A stretch of DNA of 64,000 nucleotides from Dendrophyllia cribrosa (Eukaryota > Cnidaria > Anthozoa > Scleractinia > Dendrophylliidae): NCBI GenBank assembly GCA_024195265.1, contig JAJLRJ010000013.1, positions 15,011,662-15,075,661 on the forward strand, read 5' to 3'. The notes under the pieces were generated by a model that ran no database searches, was not told the DNA's origin, and worked only from the letters and a program-made list of their open reading frames with translations. Position numbers and translations under genes: made by a program. This document shows positions 59,880-64,000 of the stretch, in pieces; within the stretch, counting starts at the first letter, position 1; every line of letters begins with the position of its first letter.

Positions 59880-60548
59880 ATGGAGGAGTTTGCTAAACAA
59901 CTGGCTGATGTTCAACGCTTGGACACAAAAGGCGAATACAAAGCCAAACTCGATGAGCTGGATAAAGAACACAAATTTATCCTCCTACGCTCACTCGAGA
60001 ACTACAACAAGGAAATACGGCGTTCAAGCCTGCCAGAACGCCTTCATCACATTAAGGAGTGTTTTTCTCACGTGGCACAATACCACCACAACCTACTCCA
60101 ACCTACCTACCTTTTTAATGAAAGGATAAAATTTTGCCAAAACTGCAAAGGCAAATTAAACCTCAGGATGTTTTCATCAGAACTTTGCTGCGAGAACTGC
60201 GGGCTCCTAGAGCCTCTGGATGGTGTGACCTTTGATTATAACGAGCTCTATGGTGGTGATGACAAAATTACCAAAAAAAGAAGGCCCACCAAACGCTACA
60301 ACTTCAAAAACTATCTCAACAAACATCTGAAAATTTGTGAACCCTGCGTCTGCTTGTCCTCCGAAGAAATACAAGGTGCAAATGAGGCCTTCAATTTCAT
60401 CGAAGAACATCTACCGGATAGAATCTCTATGCCATTTGTAGCCTGCAAAATCTAGACGGGATACAACTACTAAAAGAATCAAAACGTGCTATTCTCAATT
60501 ACTTCTGGCTACAAATTCCACAAAAATCAATCTGGAAATACGAGCAAA
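59880..60548 (+). pseudogene. VLTF3-like zinc-ribbon protein of the outer Polinton, frame-broken and cut by a Gypsy LTR
   Basis: The first 191 codons (ATG 59880) contain an N-terminal helical region, a zinc ribbon (FCQNCKGK ... CCENCGLLEP), then a basic KKRRPTKRYNFKNYLNKHLK block equivalent to the YHREYHIQN helix of the inner VLTF3-like protein. The frame stops at 60455. Just after, the other frame carries a readable continuation (LKESKRAILNYFWLQIP) up to the LTR at 60549, so there is one frame break and then loss of the C-terminus. It supports the view that both Polintons carry this factor. Confidence 0.65.
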
Positions 60549-60767
60549 TGTAACACAGGAAATCCACACTTTTTTAGGTATTCCTGGTGTATTTAAGTAC
60601 GGTTTCTTCACAGAGTAAACTTTTACATCTCACAACGCGAGGTACTTTTCTCTCTCTCCGCGACCAGAGCACATGGTTTTTTGCTGACGTGACATTTAGC
60701 CACCTGAGGCCCAGTCCCTTTTGGAGGGCGCGCGCGTACGGTTTCTATACAATTTCTATACCTAACA
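60549..60767 (-). repeat. Gypsy 3' LTR, about 219 bp
   Basis: On the minus strand it starts tgttaggtatagaaattgta and ends ctgtgttaca, i.e. TG...CA ends. It includes a cttaaatacacc TATA-like stretch. It is preceded by a polypurine tract. The 5' LTR is outside the window, so length rests on the end motifs only. Confidence 0.65.
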
Positions 60768-60778
60768 CTCTCCCCTAA
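60768..60778 (-). other. Polypurine tract before the Gypsy 3' LTR
   Basis: The minus strand reads ttaggggagag directly before the LTR start tgttag, the expected site of plus-strand priming. Confidence 0.65.
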
Positions 60779-61080
60779 CTTGAAAAGAAATGTCATCCGT
60801 GACATTTGACTTGCAATACAGAAAAATACTTTACTTAAGTGGCATTTAGTTCAGGATTCATTGTTTCTTAAATCCTGGAGTGGGGTGATCAGGCCCAGCT
60901 CCTTACATCTGTCCATACTAATGTTCGTAGTACAACGACTATCATTAAGACAGTTCTTACAGCATTCGCGTAACGAATGTTTAAATACACCTAGGAAACT
61001 CGATTTTTTTTTTAAAAAACAACAACAATGTAATAGGCAAAAGAGGAAAAGTTCATCTACACTGGAATGACTGGTGTAGT

Positions 61081-63036
61081 TTATCTGCACTGAAATGGCT
61101 GGTAAGGCACTCCCCATTGTGGCAGCTGCGGTACTACTGGATAGGGCATCATATAAGGCATCATCATGTTCGCGTTCCAGAACATCATCGGTGGTACTGG
61201 TGGAGCCATATAGTTCAAGACTGGCAGCGGCATACCGTACTGGTTTACAGGGGGTTCAGCTACGTATGGCATTGGCGGTGTCGGTATTCCGCACTGCTGT
61301 ATTCCATCAGAGGGGTTGACTTTAACTCGACGCACGTAAGTTGGTTCCCCAGGACTGTCATAAGTAAGCCGTTTAGGTGCCTGCCTCAGGCGTTGAGGTC
61401 GGCCCTCGTTGCTCGTGTCCTCTTGCTCATCCCTCTCTCCCCCAACTTCTTGATGGTCCTCTATCAGCTGTGCCTCCTCTGGAGCAACAGTAATGCTGGC
61501 TTCTGTCTCTGTTTCACTCGACGCGTCACCAGAATGAACATCCGCAACGTCTGGCTTTGGTTCTACTCGTGTAGACTCTACCTGTGTCCGTGTTAGGCCA
61601 TTTCTATCATGTTCTGGCGAACGACTGCAGATTGAAATGTCTGGAAGGTCATCTTCGCTGTCACTTCCGTTCTCTTCTTGTACTGGTGGTTGGGTGTCAA
61701 CACAATGGTTCGGTGCTACCGTTCTTGTCTTCTTTACAGGAGGGAGGTCCTCCCAGGGCTTCCCTGGTAGATAGTTACACGGGAGTAACAGGTTTCGATG
61801 CAAAGTACGGATCGGTCCTGGACTTGATTCTGGTCTTATGTCGTACACCGGGCTCCCCTCCCCCTTTCTTGCAACAACTAGGTGAATCTGGTCTTCCCAA
61901 AAGGCACGAAGTTTTCCAGGTCCACCCCGAGGAGTAAGGTTGCGCACCAGGACACGATCTCCCACTTGTAATGCTGATGACCTCACACGTCTGTCGTAGT
62001 TCTTTTTTCCTCTCAGGGCATTCTTCATGGCAGATTTTGATGCGAGTGAGTAAGCTTCTTGCATTGCAGATTTCCACATGGTAACATATTCAGCATGTGT
62101 TCTGGTTCCTGTTTCTGTCTCGAGGTCAAAGATGACATCAATTGGTAACCGTGGACTGCGACCAAATAACAGGAAGAAAGGAGAATAACCTGTTGACTCA
62201 TGAACAGTGCAATTGTATGCATGAATGAGTTTGTTCACATGGTCCTTCCAGCTGGATTTGTGAGTTTCTGGTAGAGTTCGCAGCATACTGAGTAGTGTAC
62301 GGTTCATTCTTTCAACTATACCATTTCCTTGTGGGTGATATGGAGTAGTTCTAGAGTGCATTACTCCAGAAAGTTCTTCAAGTCTCTTGAACAAACGATT
62401 TTCAAACTCGCCTCCCATGTCATGATGGAGTTTTTCGGGAAATCCAAAGCGTGGGATGAAATCATTGAAGATCTTGTCTGCGGCAGTAACAGCGGTTTTA
62501 TTCCTAGTTGGGTATGCTTGAGTGTACTTGGTAAAGTGATCGACCACAACCAGAATGTACTCATAACCCCCTGAGCTCCGCTCAAGGTGCACAAAATCAA
62601 TAGAAACCATTTTAAGAGGAGCTGTTGTGAGAATTGGTTGTAATGGTTCTCGTGTTTGTAGAGGGCGTCTCTGTTTTAAGCAGCGGCATGTGTGATGGAT
62701 AAAGTTTTCAATGTCTCTCCTCATGTGTGGCCAATAAAATCTCTCTTGAGCCAGAGCTAACACTCTCTCAACACCAAGGTGGCCCATTTCTTCATGGAGT
62801 TCACGATAAACAGTGTGACGAAATTTCTGTGGCAGAACAACCTGCTGGTTACGATAAAGTAATCCACTCTTCCTGTTTATATGAAGCTTGTGCCACTCAT
62901 TCAGGAGCTTACGAACCAAAGGTGCTTCCTTGTGCTTTTCTGCAACTGTTGGCTTGTGGTTTGCTTTGATTAATTTAAGGACATGTCCAATGTGAGGATC
63001 TTCGCTCTGTGCTTTTACTAAATCCACCACTTTCAC
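61081..63036 (-). CDS. pol: Gypsy integrase (C-terminal part of Pol), about 651 codons
   Basis: The H2C2 zinc finger is in ELHEEMGHLG...HHTCRCLKQR. DDE core: SIDFVHL (Asp), LHHDMGGEFE (Asp), NGIVERMNRTLL (Glu). A GPY/F-like module includes RVLVRNLTPRGGPGKLRAFW and VYDIRPESSPGPIRTLHRN. The tail is acidic, then Pro/Met-rich (PPVPPMMFWNANMMMPYMMP), an unusual ending. The frame upstream (to 63036) joins the RNase H frame only through a (CATA)n microsatellite at 63054-63076, so Pol may be split. The stop is at 61081, about 310 bp before the LTR. Confidence 0.9.
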   Translation of the reverse strand: MKVVDLVKAQSEDPHIGHVLKLIKANHKPTVAEKHKEAPLVRKLLNEWHKLHINRKSGLLYRNQQVVLPQKFRHTVYRELHEEMGHLGVERVLALAQERFYWPHMRRDIENFIHHTCRCLKQRRPLQTREPLQPILTTAPLKMVSIDFVHLERSSGGYEYILVVVDHFTKYTQAYPTRNKTAVTAADKIFNDFIPRFGFPEKLHHDMGGEFENRLFKRLEELSGVMHSRTTPYHPQGNGIVERMNRTLLSMLRTLPETHKSSWKDHVNKLIHAYNCTVHESTGYSPFFLLFGRSPRLPIDVIFDLETETGTRTHAEYVTMWKSAMQEAYSLASKSAMKNALRGKKNYDRRVRSSALQVGDRVLVRNLTPRGGPGKLRAFWEDQIHLVVARKGEGSPVYDIRPESSPGPIRTLHRNLLLPCNYLPGKPWEDLPPVKKTRTVAPNHCVDTQPPVQEENGSDSEDDLPDISICSRSPEHDRNGLTRTQVESTRVEPKPDVADVHSGDASSETETEASITVAPEEAQLIEDHQEVGGERDEQEDTSNEGRPQRLRQAPKRLTYDSPGEPTYVRRVKVNPSDGIQQCGIPTPPMPYVAEPPVNQYGMPLPVLNYMAPPVPPMMFWNANMMMPYMMPYPVVPQLPQWGVPYQPFQCR

Positions 63037-64000
63037 CGTGGGTAAATAAAGATTATGTATGTATGTATGTATGTATTGCAGGATGCTTGTGACAGGGCGT
63101 CATCATAGTGGAGTTCCTCTTCTTCATCAGTCAAAGCTGTCAGCCAATTTGATTCTTCATTTGACAATGCCTGGATGGCAGATATTGAGGCATGCAAGCT
63201 TTCAGGAGTTACTTTCTCAGTACAAGTGTCCATGTAGGTCTTGAACTCACCGGGTAATCGGGAAAGACTATCCGCATCAACATTCAACCTGCCTGGTCGA
63301 TATCGTATTTCAAAGTTAAAGTCAGCAAGCTCTCCAACCCACCTCAATCCTGTGGCATTTAACTTGGCAGTTGTTAACACATAAGTCAAGGGATTGTTGT
63401 CGGTGTATACAACAAATTCAGGAGCATAATAGAGATAGTCCCTGAACTGTTCTGTGACTGCCCATTTCAACGCTAAAAATTCAAGCTTGCCGGAATGCAT
63501 GTGGTAGTTCTGTTCAGGCGGAGTCAGAATCCTGGATGCATATGCAACTACCCGTGTAGTGCCATTCTGCTTCTGATACAAGACCGCCCCCAAGCCATCC
63601 TGTGATGCATCTGTGTGCACAATAAATGGTGCATTGTAATCTGGGTATGCAAGCAGAGGGGATGATGTTATCTTGTCCACCAGGGCATCCAATGCTGACT
63701 GGTGCCTAGGTTCCCACACCACTTGTGAAGAGGATGGTAACTGTCCACTACGCAGCTTTGGCTTCTGTCGGGTCGAGGTAGAACTCTTTTTCTCGGATAG
63801 GTCATGGTTGAGGAGATCATAAACAGGTTTTGCTGTCTGTGCAAAATTTTTGATATGACGACGGTACACACCAAGTAGACCCATGAGTCTTCTTACTTCG
63901 CCAACGGTCCGAGGTTTTAAGTTCTTCATTGCAGTCACTGCATCCGTAGCTTTAGGATCTATCCGGTACCCATCTTGAGAGATCACCCTTCCAAGGAAAG
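63033..64000 (-). CDS. pol: Gypsy reverse transcriptase end and RNase H, partial at the window edge
   Basis: The frame is open to 64000. Visible are the RT connection region (LMGLLGVYRRHIKNFAQTAK) and RNase H with catalytic residues in IVHTDASQDGLGAVL (Asp), GKLEFLALKWAV (Glu), FVVYTDNNPLTYV (Asp) and NVDADSLSR (Asp). The sequence then continues to the link with integrase. It ends after a short repetitive NTYIHTYIIFIYPR stretch translated from the (CATA)n repeat, which suggests the microsatellite has interrupted the natural RT-integrase frame. Confidence 0.9.
   Translation of the reverse strand, partial: FLGRVISQDGYRIDPKATDAVTAMKNLKPRTVGEVRRLMGLLGVYRRHIKNFAQTAKPVYDLLNHDLSEKKSSTSTRQKPKLRSGQLPSSSQVVWEPRHQSALDALVDKITSSPLLAYPDYNAPFIVHTDASQDGLGAVLYQKQNGTTRVVAYASRILTPPEQNYHMHSGKLEFLALKWAVTEQFRDYLYYAPEFVVYTDNNPLTYVLTTAKLNATGLRWVGELADFNFEIRYRPGRLNVDADSLSRLPGEFKTYMDTCTEKVTPESLHASISAIQALSNEESNWLTALTDEEEELHYDDALSQASCNTYIHTYIIFIYPR
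63054..63076. repeat. (TATG)n microsatellite
   Basis: About five and a half units of atgt lie at the join between the RNase H and integrase frames. Confidence 0.9.

Larger units (their letters stand above)
27323..60548. mobile_element. Outer Maverick/Polinton element, decayed, interrupted by a second Polinton and truncated in view by a Gypsy LTR
   Basis: The left end is a terminal palindrome beginning AGTATAGGGCG, then protein-primed PolB, a retrovirus-like integrase, a packaging ATPase, major and minor capsid proteins and accessory genes: the defining Polinton set. Genes at 27.5-36.05 kb and 54.08-60.55 kb become one colinear element of about 15.2 kb once the inner element (36051-54077) is removed. 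The sequence just left of the end is gttact; a matching 6-bp duplication should follow the right end, which I do not find here, because the Gypsy insertion starts at 60549. Several genes carry stops or frame changes, so the copy is probably dead. Base composition is near 45-50% GC, unlike the AT-rich inner element. Confidence 0.88.
60549..64000 (-). mobile_element. Gypsy-type LTR retrotransposon, 3' part only
   Basis: The minus-strand order is RNase H, integrase, polypurine tract, 3' LTR. The 5' LTR, gag, protease and most of reverse transcriptase lie beyond 64000. It sits in the outer Polinton's VLTF3-like gene. The five bases before the LTR are gcaaa; the expected 4-6 bp duplication at the other end is not visible. 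Confidence 0.85.

Noticed and set aside
60400..60548. Right terminal repeat of the outer Polinton before the Gypsy LTR
   Set aside because: I searched by eye for the cgccctatact end and the gttact duplication and found neither; the end probably lies beyond the Gypsy element.

Overview
The window looks like transposon-rich chromosomal DNA from an animal, most likely a cnidarian such as a coral, anemone or hydroid. That host call is an inference: the Maverick/Polinton proteins resemble families I know mainly from cnidarian genomes, and BEL/Pao, Gypsy, SINE, MITE and satellite sequences lie side by side. I see no intact ordinary host gene, rRNA or CRISPR array.

Left part (1-27.3 kb). Positions 1-1733 hold a partial BEL/Pao Gag on the minus strand. 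It runs into about 15 kb of a 137-bp satellite (about 1727-16985) with a higher-order period of about 2.08 kb. A junkyard follows (17.0-20.8 kb): a TTAA-flanked MITE, a tRNA-derived SINE with 17-bp direct repeats, two more long-arm inverted-repeat MITEs, and a RecQ-like helicase pseudogene carrying a TA-flanked mariner-type MITE. A short stray piece of the 137-bp satellite then leads into a second satellite (about 463-bp unit, 21.0-27.3 kb).

Outer Polinton (27,323 to at least 60,548, about 15 kb without its insert). It starts with a 148-bp terminal palindrome. It encodes protein-primed PolB, an integrase, several small conserved proteins, a packaging ATPase, the major capsid protein (MCP), a long coiled-coil/membrane protein, a large conserved protein, a minor capsid protein, a 2TM protein and a zinc-ribbon VLTF3-like protein. 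Many of these carry stops or frame breaks, so it looks decayed. Its MCP gene is split by a second Polinton.

Inner Polinton (36,051-54,077, 18.0 kb). It is AT-rich and far better preserved. It has 232-257 bp terminal inverted repeats, each ending in a 74-bp palindrome, and a perfect 6-bp target duplication (gtttgg). Genes: an unknown protein, a VLTF3-like factor, a 2TM protein, a small unknown, a fibre-like protein, the packaging ATPase, a coiled-coil protein, minor capsid, a small membrane-active-like protein, MCP, a pX/pVI-like protein, an adenain-type protease, a tiny zinc-ribbon protein, a PLA2-like protein, a chromodomain integrase, a coiled coil, an AT-hook/zinc-finger protein and PolB. 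Together these are parts for self-synthesis (PolB, integrase), transcription, and virion assembly, maturation and entry. The most striking signals are that both the protease and the integrase lie in the -1 frame of the gene upstream, lack any ATG before their first catalytic residue, and are preceded by slippery A-rich heptamers. This suggests retrovirus-like -1 frameshifting in a DNA transposon/virus. Four copies of a 16-bp palindrome also sit in a duplicated control region.

Right part (60,549-64,000). A Gypsy LTR retrotransposon on the minus strand interrupts the outer element's VLTF3-like gene; its 5' part and the outer element's far end lie beyond the window.
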